NCBI RefSeq assembly: GCF_004297265.1
Contig: NZ_SCUT01000054.1
Location: 1-64,000, forward strand
Length of the DNA stretch: 64,000 bases
Direction of reading: 5' to 3'
Origin: Reyranella sp.
Lineage (GTDB): Bacteria; Pseudomonadota; Alphaproteobacteria; Reyranellales; Reyranellaceae
Made by a program: the position numbers and the translations under genes. The notes below the pieces were generated by a model, which ran no database searches, had not been told where the DNA came from, and saw only the letters and a list, made by a program, of their open reading frames with translations. This document shows, piece after piece, positions 23,508 to 32,660 of this stretch (positions within the stretch are counted from its first letter, which is position 1; every line of letters starts with the position of its first letter).

Positions 23508-26500
23508 ATGACAGAAGGGCTGCTCTCGGCAGCGCCTGCCGCGGAACCATGGCTGCGCAACGAGCTTGAGGGCGACAGCCCGCTTGGCCTTCAGGCCGAC
23601 GAGATGTTCGCGCGCCAGCTCGACACCCGGTTCGCGGGCGCGGTGCGCGGCCTGGTGACCGATCCGGCGACCGGTCTCGCGGGCAAGGACCCGGAGGAGG
23701 CGCTGGCCGGGATCACCGAGACCACCCGGCTTCTGGGCGCGCTGAAGGACCGCTATCTGGCACAGGCGATCGGGCCCCGCCAGAAGGCCCTGCTCGAACC
23801 GGTGATCGACCGGCGTCTCGACCGCGCCGGCGGCGACCTCGGGCGGATCGCGGAGCAGGCGACGTCGGTGCTGGACGACCGCATCGTGGCCGAGCGCCTC
23901 GCCGATCTGCGGCAGGACGCGGCGCTGTCCTGGCACGACCCGGCCCATCTGCGCACGCTGGGCGTCACCACAGTGGGCGAGCTGCGCTACCAGGGCGAAC
24001 GCAAAGGCTGGGACGCGGGCCGGACCGATACGGCGGTGCGCACCGGCCTGAGCGATCTCTATGCCGGCGCGGTCGAAGCCGCGATCGGCCAGAATCCCGA
24101 GCACGCGGCGAAGCTCTACGACCACGCACGCGACGTGATCCAGCCGGAGCGGCGGGCGGTGGTCGAGCGCAGGATCGAACAAGCGCGCGCGGAGCGGCGC
24201 GTGACGGAGATCGTCGGCGGCCTGGCCGACACGCCGGACGATCCGATGCGGCGCCCCGACCTCGACGACTACCAGGCGCGCGCCGCCGAGGCGACGCCGC
24301 CGGACGCCTCGCCCGAGGTGCGGGCGCAGGTGACCCGGATGGCGCGAATCGAACAGGCGCGCGCCGACCGGGCCTGGCAGGCGGCGCGGGGACGTGCAGC
24401 CACGGATGCACTCGATTGGCTCGGTGCCAATCCCGCGGCGCCTCTGATGGCGATGCCGACGGCGCTGCGCGACGGGTTGAGCCCGGAGCAGATGCAGGCG
24501 CTCGACCGGACGGCCATGAATGGCGGCCGCGTCGTCACGGACCGCGGCCTCTACGACAGGCTCGACGACCAGGCGGTGCACGAGCCGGAAAGCTTTGTCG
24601 GCCTGGATCTCACGCAACACAGGCTGTCGCTCGGCGACGGTGATTACAACCGCCTGACCAAACTCCAGAAGACTCTGGCCGAAGGCAAATCCGATCCGCC
24701 CTTCGAGCGCCACCGTCTCGGCCGCCTGTTCCTGGGCGAGGGGTTGCGCGCTGCCAACGTCGATCCCGACGGCGAGGAGGCCCGGACCGCACGGCAGCAA
24801 CTCGACACGCTCCTAGGCGCGTTCGAGCCTGTCGAGGGCAAGCCGCCGACGATGGCGGACATTCGCGGCCTTGTCGACGACGTGCTGCCGCGCGGCGAAG
24901 CCGATCCGAATACCGTCCGGACGTCGGGCGGCGAGCCAGTCGAAGCAAGCGGCAATACGGAAATTGCGCCGCTGCAAGAGCCAATCGACTCGCCCCGGCA
25001 GGTTGCGCCGCCAACGAAGCCGGTTCCGCGCAGTTCTGAATTTACGGTGAAGGGTGCATTCGATGCGGCGGAGCCCCGCATCGTCCACAACGACGACGGC
25101 AGCGCGGAGGTCACGGCCGGCAAGATCCCGACGCCGGGCGGCCCGGCCGACGCGACCATCCGCATTGACCGCGACCGGTCAGGCGCGTCGTCGGAGATGG
25201 TTCTGCCCAACGGACATCGGGTCGAGAGCCGGCGGACCAGTTCCGACGGCGGGACCTGGTCGCAGATCGACACGACCCGAGATCCGCAAGGCGCGGTCGT
25301 CGGCACGCAGACGACCACTTTCGACGGCACGCGCGTCACGCAGACATGGGAACCGGTCAATCGCCCGGCACAGACGGCGAACTGGGAAGCGGAGCCGCCG
25401 TCCGGGGACGTGCACCTGGCGAACGCCGGCATTGGCGCTCTTGGAGGTCTCGGCACCGCGGGATCGCTGGCTGCGGACTCGCTGACCGCTACCGCCAAGG
25501 CCATCGCGGGCGACATGCTGGCACTGGGAGCGAGAGCTCTCGGCCTGGCTGGTGCCGCAGTGACCGGAGCCGCGGCCGGAGTCGCGGCAGGCGCTGCGGT
25601 ACTCCTCACACCGACGAACAGCCAGGGCACCACGGTCGACCTGGGCGATGGCGTGCGTCTGCGCCAACCGCCGGGAGATTCCAGCGGCGTCATCGAGAAG
25701 AGCGTCCTCGGCGGCAGCCTGTGGGACCGCACGCCCGTGGCAGTGCACATCCAGAATGGCGCCACCTCGGATCGCCCGCGGATACTGACGGTCGACGCCA
25801 CGGCTCTCGAGAGGGCGATCGGGCCGGAGGCGGCCGACCGCGTGCTGGCAGAAGCTGCGACGCGCTTCGATGTCGTGCCGATCTATTCGAGCCGTCCACT
25901 GGTCAAAGAGGGGCGACGCGACGGCAACGGAAATCCCACCGCAGCTAGCCCGAACAGCTCGCCGCCCGAAGAGCCCGACTTCGGGGAATTCAGGCACATT
26001 GTTGAGTGGCTGGTCGAGAGGAAGTTCCGGGCCGACAAGGACAAATACAAGGCCGCCGACGGCACAGACACAGCTATCGGCGTCCGGCTCGATCCTCGCG
26101 TCGGCGAACCGGCGGCAGGGCGAGACTACCAGCCTAACCACCCGAACCATCGCAAGGGATTGGAAGGAGAGTTCGGTCTGGTCAACGAATTCGCGCGGCA
26201 ATTCCCCGACCACACGATTGTCGACTTCGGCCGCAAGGCGGGCGAGCACGGGCCGGATGTGATCTCGGTCGACCCCAACGGCAAGATCACCGTCTTGGAT
26301 TCCAAATGGCGCGGGGCTGATACGTCGATCAGTCCGAGCAGGCGGGCACATCAGACGGAAGGGTCACTCCAAAATACCCTGAGACGCATCGGACTCAGCA
26401 TCGACGCGGCGATGAAGAGCGGACGCGTGTCGCCAGAGGCCGGCGCCACGGCGATGGAGAATTGTAGAAACGGGAACCTGACAATCGTCACGGTGGGTAC

Positions 26501-26579
26501 TGGCAACGCACGCAACGGTGTGATTGAACGAATTGTCGGGGACGAGCGAGCGGTCGTCCATCCGAAACGGAGGCCGTGA
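23496..26579 (+). CDS. Polymorphic-toxin-like protein with C-terminal PD-(D/E)XK nuclease-type domain
   Basis: A 1027-residue modular protein. Residues ~33-468 are a helical, Arg/Ala/Asp-rich module with phrases such as RYLAQAIGPRQKALLEPVI; its style recalls large phage virion or tail proteins, a weak impression only. Residues ~520-640 look beta-rich (TVKGAF... TQTTTFDGTRVTQTW). Residues 646-706 are a Gly/Ala-rich hydrophobic stretch that could insert in a membrane. Near the end, G-P-D921, then D935-S-K937 after 13 residues, fits the PD-(D/E)XK nuclease core, preceded by a helix with conserved-looking Glu (GLEGEFGLVNEF). Codon and base use become less GC-rich towards the C-terminus. An overlapping downstream gene is the likely immunity gene. 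No signal peptide or secretion marker (PAAR, RHS repeat, LXG) was recognised. The family is not identified. Confidence 0.65.
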   Translation: MASIMTEGLLSAAPAAEPWLRNELEGDSPLGLQADEMFARQLDTRFAGAVRGLVTDPATGLAGKDPEEALAGITETTRLLGALKDRYLAQAIGPRQKALLEPVIDRRLDRAGGDLGRIAEQATSVLDDRIVAERLADLRQDAALSWHDPAHLRTLGVTTVGELRYQGERKGWDAGRTDTAVRTGLSDLYAGAVEAAIGQNPEHAAKLYDHARDVIQPERRAVVERRIEQARAERRVTEIVGGLADTPDDPMRRPDLDDYQARAAEATPPDASPEVRAQVTRMARIEQARADRAWQAARGRAATDALDWLGANPAAPLMAMPTALRDGLSPEQMQALDRTAMNGGRVVTDRGLYDRLDDQAVHEPESFVGLDLTQHRLSLGDGDYNRLTKLQKTLAEGKSDPPFERHRLGRLFLGEGLRAANVDPDGEEARTARQQLDTLLGAFEPVEGKPPTMADIRGLVDDVLPRGEADPNTVRTSGGEPVEASGNTEIAPLQEPIDSPRQVAPPTKPVPRSSEFTVKGAFDAAEPRIVHNDDGSAEVTAGKIPTPGGPADATIRIDRDRSGASSEMVLPNGHRVESRRTSSDGGTWSQIDTTRDPQGAVVGTQTTTFDGTRVTQTWEPVNRPAQTANWEAEPPSGDVHLANAGIGALGGLGTAGSLAADSLTATAKAIAGDMLALGARALGLAGAAVTGAAAGVAAGAAVLLTPTNSQGTTVDLGDGVRLRQPPGDSSGVIEKSVLGGSLWDRTPVAVHIQNGATSDRPRILTVDATALERAIGPEAADRVLAEAATRFDVVPIYSSRPLVKEGRRDGNGNPTAASPNSSPPEEPDFGEFRHIVEWLVERKFRADKDKYKAADGTDTAIGVRLDPRVGEPAAGRDYQPNHPNHRKGLEGEFGLVNEFARQFPDHTIVDFGRKAGEHGPDVISVDPNGKITVLDSKWRGADTSISPSRRAHQTEGSLQNTLRRIGLSIDAAMKSGRVSPEAGATAMENCRNGNLTIVTVGTGNARNGVIERIVGDERAVVHPKRRP

Positions 26580-27373
26580 TGTCAAGGACACTCGATTTCG
26601 AAAAACATCGCCAGTTCTACTTAGACGTGTATTTGCCACGCATAATGAAGTTCGAACCGGAAAAGACTGGTCCATCCAATCGCTCGCACTACGTGGCGTG
26701 TAGCTTGAGTGAACTGATCCAGGCTTACTTGTTGGGCTTGCGCGATCGGGTGCTGCCGAACGCGCAGGCGCTCGTCGCCTGGATGGAAGTACAAGCCGCT
26801 CCCCCAGAGGGCAAGGATAGCCGCGAATCTTTCCGTGCTTACCAATGGTGGGAGACATTGGGGGTGTGCAAGTGGCTGATCGACGGCGATCCGGCGGTAG
26901 CCGAGTTCGGGCGCTCGAGCGAAGCCGTCTGGCGGCAGTGGGACAAGTTCGACCGCCTCCTGCCTAACGGGAGGAAGCTGCTGATGCGGGAAGTGCTCGA
27001 AGAAGCGTTGCCGCTCAACTTGGCGGCGCGACGCCATGACGTCGGCCTGAAGCTCTGTCAGGAGGCGGGACTCACCTCCAAGGCCTCGTCGGCGCCGGCC
27101 ATCTCGCGGGCGGAACTGATGTACGGGCAATGGGCCTGTCGTCATCTCGCCGACGGTGGCAAGCCCGACGCGGCCTATGTCGCCAAGGGCGAGGAGATGC
27201 TGCGCAAGACGACGATAGAGCGCTTCATCCCGAACGGGTCCCGAATCCCGATGGCGATGTGGCTGAAGGCGATCTACCACGACAGCGGCGTCACGCGGAC
27301 GCCGGAGGAGACGATGCTCAAGGCCTACGACACCATGACCGGCGTCGAAAAGCCCGCCTTCGCAAAGATCTGA
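26579..27373 (+). CDS. Putative immunity protein paired with the upstream toxin
   Basis: A 264-residue, probably all-helical, cytoplasmic protein. The ATG at 26579 shares its A with the toxin's TGA and is preceded by CGGAGG at 26568-26573; a GTG one codon upstream is an alternative. Its first ~200 bases are clearly less GC-rich than the chromosomal genes, as is usual for immunity genes. Features include a Trp-rich middle (YQWWETLGVCKWLIDGD, near residue 90) and a helical C-terminal half with GQWACRHLADGG and IPMAMWLKAIYHDSG. I cannot match it securely to a named immunity family. The immunity role is inferred from position, overlap and composition. Confidence 0.55.
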   Translation: MSRTLDFEKHRQFYLDVYLPRIMKFEPEKTGPSNRSHYVACSLSELIQAYLLGLRDRVLPNAQALVAWMEVQAAPPEGKDSRESFRAYQWWETLGVCKWLIDGDPAVAEFGRSSEAVWRQWDKFDRLLPNGRKLLMREVLEEALPLNLAARRHDVGLKLCQEAGLTSKASSAPAISRAELMYGQWACRHLADGGKPDAAYVAKGEEMLRKTTIERFIPNGSRIPMAMWLKAIYHDSGVTRTPEETMLKAYDTMTGVEKPAFAKI

Positions 27374-27466
27374 CGTCGGACGAGCAACTTCAGCAGCAGA
27401 GGCTGTGGCCGGCCAGCGAGGGTAGTGCTCTCCCGTACCGGGACGCCCGGCCGATCGATGGGGTGA

Positions 27467-28802
27467 CGACAAGAACGCCTTTCAGGCCCGGTGAGTCGAC
27501 GAGATGTTCGCGCGCCAGCTCGACACCCAGTTCGCGGGCGAGGTGCGCGGGCTGGTGACCGATCCGGCGACGGGTCCCGGGGGGCCGCGACCCCGAGGGC
27601 GCGCTGGCCGGGATCGCCGAGACCACCCGGCTTCTGGGCGCGCTGAAGGACCGCTATCTGGCGCAGGCGATCGGGCCCCGCCAGAAGGCCCTGCTCGAAC
27701 CGGTGATCGATCGGCGTCTCGACCGCGCCAGCGACGATCTGGGGCGGATCGCGGAGCAGGCGACGTCGGTGCTGGACGACCGCATCGTGGCCGAGCGCCT
27801 CGCCGACTTGGCGCGTGACGCGGCGCTGTCCTGGCAAGACCCGGCCCATCTGCGCACGCTGGGCCGCACCGCGGTGGGCGAGCTGCGCTACCAGGGCGAG
27901 CGAAAAGGCTGGGACGCGAGCCTGACAGATACGGCGGTGCGCACCGGCCTGAGCGATCTCTGCCGGCGCGGTCGAGGCCGCGATTGGCCAGGATCCCGAG
28001 CGCGCGGCGAAGCTCTACGACCACGCGCGCGACGTGATCCAGCCGGAGCCGCGGGCGGTGGTCGAGCGCAGGATCGAACGGGCGCGCGAGGAGCGTCGCG
28101 TGACGGAGATCGTCGGTGGTCTGGCCGACACGTCGGACGATCCGACACGGCGGCCCGGCCTCGACGACTACCAGGCGCGGGCCGCCGAGGCGACGCCGCC
28201 GGACGCCTCGCCCGAGGTGCGGGCGCAGGTGACCCGGATGGCGCAGATCGAACGGGCGCGCGCCGACCGGGCCTGGCAGGCGGCGCGGGGACGTGCAGCC
28301 ACGGATGCACTCGATTGGCTCGGAGAGGATCCCGCGGCGCCCCTGATGGCGATGTCGATGGAGCTGCGCGAGGGGTTGAGCCCGGAGCAGAGTGACGCGC
28401 TCGACCGGACGGCCATGAATGGCGGCCGCGTCGTCACCGATCGCGACTTCTACGACAGGCTCGACGACCAGGCGGTGCGCGACCCAGAAAGCTTTGTTGG
28501 CGTTGACCTCACGCAATACCGGCTGTCGCTCGGCAACAGCGACTACGACCGCCTGACCAAACTCCAAAAGACTTTCGCCTAAGGCAAATCCGATCCGGCC
28601 TTCGAGCGCCACTGTCTCGGCGGTCTGTTCCTAGAGGAAGGACTGCGCGCTGCCGACCTCGATCCCGACGGAGAAGAAGCCCGGGCCGCAGGGCAATAGC
28701 TCGACAGGCTTTTCGGCGCCTTCGAGTCCGTGGAAGGCAAGCCACCGACGATGGCGGACATTCGCGGCCTCGTCGGTGACGTGCTGCCACGCGCGGGCGG
28801 CG
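27467..28802 (+). pseudogene. Decayed second copy of the toxin N-terminal module
   Basis: From about 27482 the DNA closely follows the intact toxin gene from its codon ~33 (GACGAGATGTTCGCGCGCCA) to its codon ~468 (GTGCTGCC-CGCG). Lesions: a frameshift near 27584, loss of two bases near 27963 (CTCTGCCGGC against CTCTATGCCGGC), a TAA at 28580-28582 in place of a Glu codon, and a TAG at 28694-28696. Pieces of the protein can be read in three consecutive frames (27504-27590, 27703-27963, 28034-28582). It has neither a toxin tip nor immunity gene. It is an orphan module left by duplication or cassette displacement. Confidence 0.85.
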
Positions 28803-28803
28803 G

Positions 28804-28860
28804 TTCGACACCGGGTTCGCGGGCGAGGTCCGCGGGCTGGCGAACGACCCGGCGACTGGC
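28804..28860 (+). repeat. Third fragment of the toxin N-terminal module
   Basis: The sequence TCGACACCGGGTTCGCGGGC and its continuation to 28860 encodes L/F-D-T-G-F-A-G-E-V-R-G-L-A-N-D-P-A-T-G. This corresponds to L-D-T-R-F-A-G-A-V-R-G-L-V-T-D-P-A-T-G at the start of the module in the intact toxin (23617-23673). Only about 57 bases remain. Confidence 0.75.
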
Positions 28861-28925
28861 GCGACGGCAAGAACGCGCTTCAGGCTGCGATGGGCCGTCG
28901 AACGGAGACGACGATGACAAGCATC
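28861..28925 (+). repeat. Header repeat, second copy
   Basis: This stretch (GCGACGGCAAGAACGCGCTT ... ATGACAAGCATC) matches the 65 bp that run into the toxin start codon at 23443-23507. It retains an ATG at 28914 with an upstream GGAG, but the frame ends after about 19 codons with no module following. It is evidence of a further lost gene copy. Confidence 0.7.
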
Positions 28926-29080
28926 CAGTCTTCCGCAACGTCGTGCTCAAGCCCATCGATCTCGACCCATAGACCGGGCTAATTTGGTATGTGTTCGCCA
29001 TGTCTCCTTCCCAAACAACAGGGAGGAGTCTGACGGCGTCTTTTGAAATGTGTGAATCTTTGGGCGAGGTATCGTCGACC

Positions 29081-30178
29081 ATGAACAACATTGCCTCCTT
29101 CGCCGCCGACTACAGCGAGGCGCGCGAGAAGTTCCTGGCCGCCGCGCGGCTCGCGGATGCGACGACCTTTCGCTACGACAATCCGACCAAGGGACCGAAG
29201 GGCGAGGCGCTGTCGACCGACGTGGCCTGGGTCGGGCCGGCCGACGCCTCGAAGGTCATGGTGACGATCTCGTCCACCCATGGGGTCGAGGGCTATTGCG
29301 GCTCGGGCTTCCAGGTCGACTGGCTGGCCGGCGTCGGCGCCGCGGGGCTGCCGAAGGGGACCGCGGCGCTGTTCGTGCACGCGATCAACCCCTACGGCTT
29401 CGCCTGGACGCGGCGGGTGACGGAGGAGGGCAACGACCTCAACCGCAACTATGTCGATCACTCCAAGCCCTATCCTGTGAACGAGGGCTATCTGGAGATC
29501 GCGGACGATCTCGTGCCCGCGGATTTCAGCGACGCGGGGCGGGCCGCGGCCGATGCCAGGTTGGCGGCCTATCGCCGGAAGGTTGGCGACATCGAGTTCT
29601 TCCGCGCCGTCTCGGGCGGGCAATACACTCATGCCGACGGCATGTTCTTCGGCGGCGGCGGGCCGTCCTGGTCGAATCGTACCCTGCACGCCATCGTCGA
29701 CCGCTATTTGAAGGGCCGGGAGGACGTGGCGGTGGTCGATTTCCACACCGGGCTTGGCCCGTATGGTTATGGCGAGCCGATCACGCATTACGACATCGGC
29801 ACCGGCGGGTCGCGCCGGGTGCGGAACTTCTGGGGCGAGTCGGTAACGGAATCGAAGAGGGGCCAGACAGCTTCCCAGGCGCGCGACGGGCTCGGCCACT
29901 ACGGACTGAACCGCGTCCTGAAGGAGCCACAGACCCGGCTCACCATGTGCACCCTGGAATACGGGACGTTCGATCGCGAGAGCGGCCAGAAGGCCTTCCG
30001 CGCCGACCACTGGCTGCACAAATACGGCGATCCGCTGGGCAAGGAAGCCGAGCCGGTGCGCAAGGCGATGCGGCGCCAGTTCTACCCGGAGACCGACGAC
30101 TGGAAGGAGGCCGTGCTGTTCCGCGGCCACCAGGTCGTGCGCCAGGCGATCGCCGGGCTGCAGCGCGGGCCCCTCTAG
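29081..30178 (+). CDS. DUF2817 protein, putative M14-like zinc carboxypeptidase
   Basis: A 365-residue protein matching the DUF2817 family, distantly related to M14 zinc carboxypeptidases. Motifs consistent with a zinc site: H-G-V-E-G near residue 67 (H-x-x-E type), NRNY near residue 123 (substrate Asn-Arg), DFHTGLGPYG near residue 222, and a late TLEYGTF that would provide the catalytic Glu. The ATG at 29081 precedes a sensible N-terminus; the reading frame continues upstream to 28991 and the ribosome-binding site (GAGG) is rather far, so the start is uncertain. It is the first ordinary gene after the toxin island. The substrate is unknown. Confidence 0.8.
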   Translation: MNNIASFAADYSEAREKFLAAARLADATTFRYDNPTKGPKGEALSTDVAWVGPADASKVMVTISSTHGVEGYCGSGFQVDWLAGVGAAGLPKGTAALFVHAINPYGFAWTRRVTEEGNDLNRNYVDHSKPYPVNEGYLEIADDLVPADFSDAGRAAADARLAAYRRKVGDIEFFRAVSGGQYTHADGMFFGGGGPSWSNRTLHAIVDRYLKGREDVAVVDFHTGLGPYGYGEPITHYDIGTGGSRRVRNFWGESVTESKRGQTASQARDGLGHYGLNRVLKEPQTRLTMCTLEYGTFDRESGQKAFRADHWLHKYGDPLGKEAEPVRKAMRRQFYPETDDWKEAVLFRGHQVVRQAIAGLQRGPL

Positions 30179-30244
30179 CTTTTGGGGACAACAAGCCCTC
30201 GAAAAGCCATACGTCCGCTCAGCGATCCTGCTACAAGCCTCCCC

Positions 30245-32176
30245 ATGCGTGCACTCGTGGCGCTGCTGGCTTTCGCGGTCGTGGCGGCTCTCAATTTCCT
30301 GTGGTGGTGGGTTCCGAACCGGCCGGTCGACATAGCCGGCTGGAGTGCGGCACCTCTCCAGAGCGTCTCTTTCGCGCCCTACCGGCCGGGCCAGAGTCCG
30401 CTGACGCGGACCTTCCCGACCCCGGAGCAGATCGACGCCGACCTCAAGCGCCTCCAGGGCAAGGTCAAGGCAGTGCGCACCTATTCTTCGGGCGAGAACC
30501 TCGAGGCGGTGCCGCAGCGTGCGGGCAAGTACGGGCTCAAGGTCTGGCACGGCGCGTGGCTGAACAACAACGACAAGGAAAATCTCGAGCAGATCAACCT
30601 GCTGATCGACCATGCCAACAAATACAAGGACACGGTCGAGCGGGTGATCGTCGGCAACGAGGTGCTGCTGCGCAAGGATCTCACGGCCAACGAACTGCGC
30701 CGCTACATCCGGCAGGTGAAGCAGCGCGTCACCCAGCCGGTCACCTACGCCGACGTCTGGGAATTCTGGCTGCGCAACCCGTCGCTGGCCGACGAGGTCG
30801 ACTTCATCACGATCCACATCCTTCCGTACTGGGAAGACGAACCGATCGGGCTGGATCGAACCGAGGCCGACGGCAAGCTCGCCATCGAGAAGCACCTCGT
30901 GGACATCTACAAGAAGGTCCAGGAGCGCTTTCCCGGCAAGAAGATCGTGATCGGCGAGACCGGCTGGCCGAGCGACGGCCGCATGCGCTCGGACGCGCGG
31001 CCGGGCCGGGTCGAACAGGTGAAGTATTTCTCGATTTTCCGCACCGCCGCGGAGCGGGAGGGCTTCGACTACAACGTCATCGAGGCGTTCGACCAGTATT
31101 GGAAGGCTCGCCAGGAGGGTACGGTCGGCGCCGCCTGGGGGCTGCTCGACGCCCAGCGTCATGACAAGTTCGAACTCGGCAAGCCGGTGAGGGCGGAGCC
31201 GCACTGGCAGATCCTGTTCACCATTTCGACGATTGCCGGGGCGCTGCTGCTGCTGGCCTATGCCACCCAGCGCAAGGCGGGTCACTGGAAGGGCATTTTC
31301 ATCTTCGCGCTCTTCGCCCAGCTCGTGGCGACCTGCTACGTCCAGGCGACCTGGACCGACCTGACGCGCAACTTCTATTTCGAGCGCACCTTGGGCGTCG
31401 CCTTCTGGGCGATCCTGCTGGCCGCGTTCAGCTACGCGCTGCTGCGCGGCATCTCCGACAGCCTGACTGGCCAGATGGCCGATCCGTCGCTCTACAGTGC
31501 GCGGGTCCGTGAATCCTGGCGGGCATGGCGGGAGCTGCCGCGTTACCGGATCCTGCGGCGCGTCGACCTGCTGGCGCAGATGCTCTATCTGGCGCTTACG
31601 GTACTCTGCATCTTCTACCTGATCGTGATCAGCATCGACTGGTACGACGGGGTGATCCGCATCGGCGACTGGTTCCGGCAGATCGCCATCGACGGCCGCT
31701 ATCGCGATTTCCCGATCTGGAGCTTCGTGATCCCGAGCATCGTGCTGATGCTGTGGAAGACCATCACCATCCTGCGGACCGAGCCGGTGGCGCGCGATCA
31801 TCGCTTCGCACGCGCGCTCTCGTTCGGCCGCCTGCTGGGCTACGACGGCAGCCGCGGCTTCGTGCGCATGGACCGCCGGCTGAGCCGCTTCGCGCCGGTC
31901 CTGCCCGAGATCGTCCTGGTCTCGATGCTGGTCTTCTGGGCGATCGTGCTGGTCGTCACCGAAGGCGCCATCAAGTTGCACGATGGCGGCGCCGGCGGGT
32001 TCGTTTCCGCCGACGGCGGCCGCTGGGTCATCCGCACCTTGTTCTGGAACACCCAGGCCAACTGGTTTGCGTTCCTGGCGCTGCTGATGGCCGTTCCTTA
32101 TGCCGCCACCATCTACCTCTCGGTGCGCGAGCCACTGGCAGAACTGCCGCCGGACTCCTATACAAACAAATGGTAG
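30245..32176 (+). CDS. Membrane-anchored GH17-like beta-glucan enzyme
   Basis: A 643-residue protein. Residues 1-22 form a signal anchor. Residues ~40-310 are a GH17-type TIM barrel with the acid/base Glu139 in V-G-N-E-V-L-L and the nucleophile Glu238 in GETGWPS. The C-terminal half holds about seven membrane helices (e.g. ~325-345, ~350-365, ~455-480, ~565-585, ~610-635). This layout resembles NdvC-like proteins of rhizobial cyclic beta-1,3/1,6-glucan synthesis, where the GH17 domain acts as a transglycosylase in the periplasm. The partner glucosyltransferase is not in the window. The start at 30245 gives the signal anchor; the longer frame adds unconserved residues. Confidence 0.85.
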   Translation: MRALVALLAFAVVAALNFLWWWVPNRPVDIAGWSAAPLQSVSFAPYRPGQSPLTRTFPTPEQIDADLKRLQGKVKAVRTYSSGENLEAVPQRAGKYGLKVWHGAWLNNNDKENLEQINLLIDHANKYKDTVERVIVGNEVLLRKDLTANELRRYIRQVKQRVTQPVTYADVWEFWLRNPSLADEVDFITIHILPYWEDEPIGLDRTEADGKLAIEKHLVDIYKKVQERFPGKKIVIGETGWPSDGRMRSDARPGRVEQVKYFSIFRTAAEREGFDYNVIEAFDQYWKARQEGTVGAAWGLLDAQRHDKFELGKPVRAEPHWQILFTISTIAGALLLLAYATQRKAGHWKGIFIFALFAQLVATCYVQATWTDLTRNFYFERTLGVAFWAILLAAFSYALLRGISDSLTGQMADPSLYSARVRESWRAWRELPRYRILRRVDLLAQMLYLALTVLCIFYLIVISIDWYDGVIRIGDWFRQIAIDGRYRDFPIWSFVIPSIVLMLWKTITILRTEPVARDHRFARALSFGRLLGYDGSRGFVRMDRRLSRFAPVLPEIVLVSMLVFWAIVLVVTEGAIKLHDGGAGGFVSADGGRWVIRTLFWNTQANWFAFLALLMAVPYAATIYLSVREPLAELPPDSYTNKW

Positions 32177-32198
32177 GCGCTGAGCCGGGAGTTACGAG

Positions 32199-32660
32199 AT
32201 GGAAATCAAGGGTGAATACAGGATCGGTGCGTCGCGCGAGAAGGTCTTCGCGGCGCTGAACGACCAGGCGATTCTGCAGGCGTGCATTCCCGGCTGCGAA
32301 TCGCTGGAGATGCTTTCTCCTACCGAGATGACGGCCAAGGTCCGGCTGCGCATCGGTCCGGTCAGTGCGGCCTTCGGTGGCAAGGTCACGCTCTCCGACA
32401 TCGATCCGCCGAACGGCTACCGCATCACCGGCGAAGGGCAGGGCGGTGTCGCGGGATTCGCCAAGGGCGGTGCCGTGGTGACCCTCACGGAAGACGGCAG
32501 TGACACGATCCTGAAGTATGACGTGGACGCCCAGGTCGGCGGCAAGATTGCACAGGTCGGCGCGCGTCTGATCACGGGCACGGCGAAGAAGCTGGCCGAT
32601 CAGTTCTTCGGCAAGTTCGCCGAGAGCGTCGGCGCGCCTCCGCCGGTCGCAGCCGCCTGA
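32199..32660 (+). CDS. CoxG-like SRPBCC protein (CO dehydrogenase subunit G family)
   Basis: A 153-residue START/SRPBCC-fold protein. MEIKGEYRIGASREKVFAALND and the LQACIPGCESLE segment near residue 28 are characteristic of CoxG. Family members help recruit or mature molybdenum hydroxylases at the membrane. The location directly ahead of the CoxSLM-like genes agrees. It ends with an Ala/Pro tail instead of a hydrophobic anchor, and its stop overlaps the ATG of a tiny membrane-protein gene, which may supply the anchor. A clean ribosome-binding site (GGAG) precedes the ATG. Confidence 0.88.
   Translation: MEIKGEYRIGASREKVFAALNDQAILQACIPGCESLEMLSPTEMTAKVRLRIGPVSAAFGGKVTLSDIDPPNGYRITGEGQGGVAGFAKGGAVVTLTEDGSDTILKYDVDAQVGGKIAQVGARLITGTAKKLADQFFGKFAESVGAPPPVAAA

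Noticed and set aside
26579..29080. An insertion sequence explaining the duplicated toxin modules
   Set aside because: No transposase motif, terminal inverted repeats or target duplication could be found; duplication by recombination fits better.
28979..31981. A 1000-codon minus-strand frame opposite DUF2817 and GH17
   Set aside because: It is antisense to two genes with good motifs, and its composition is that of a mirror frame.
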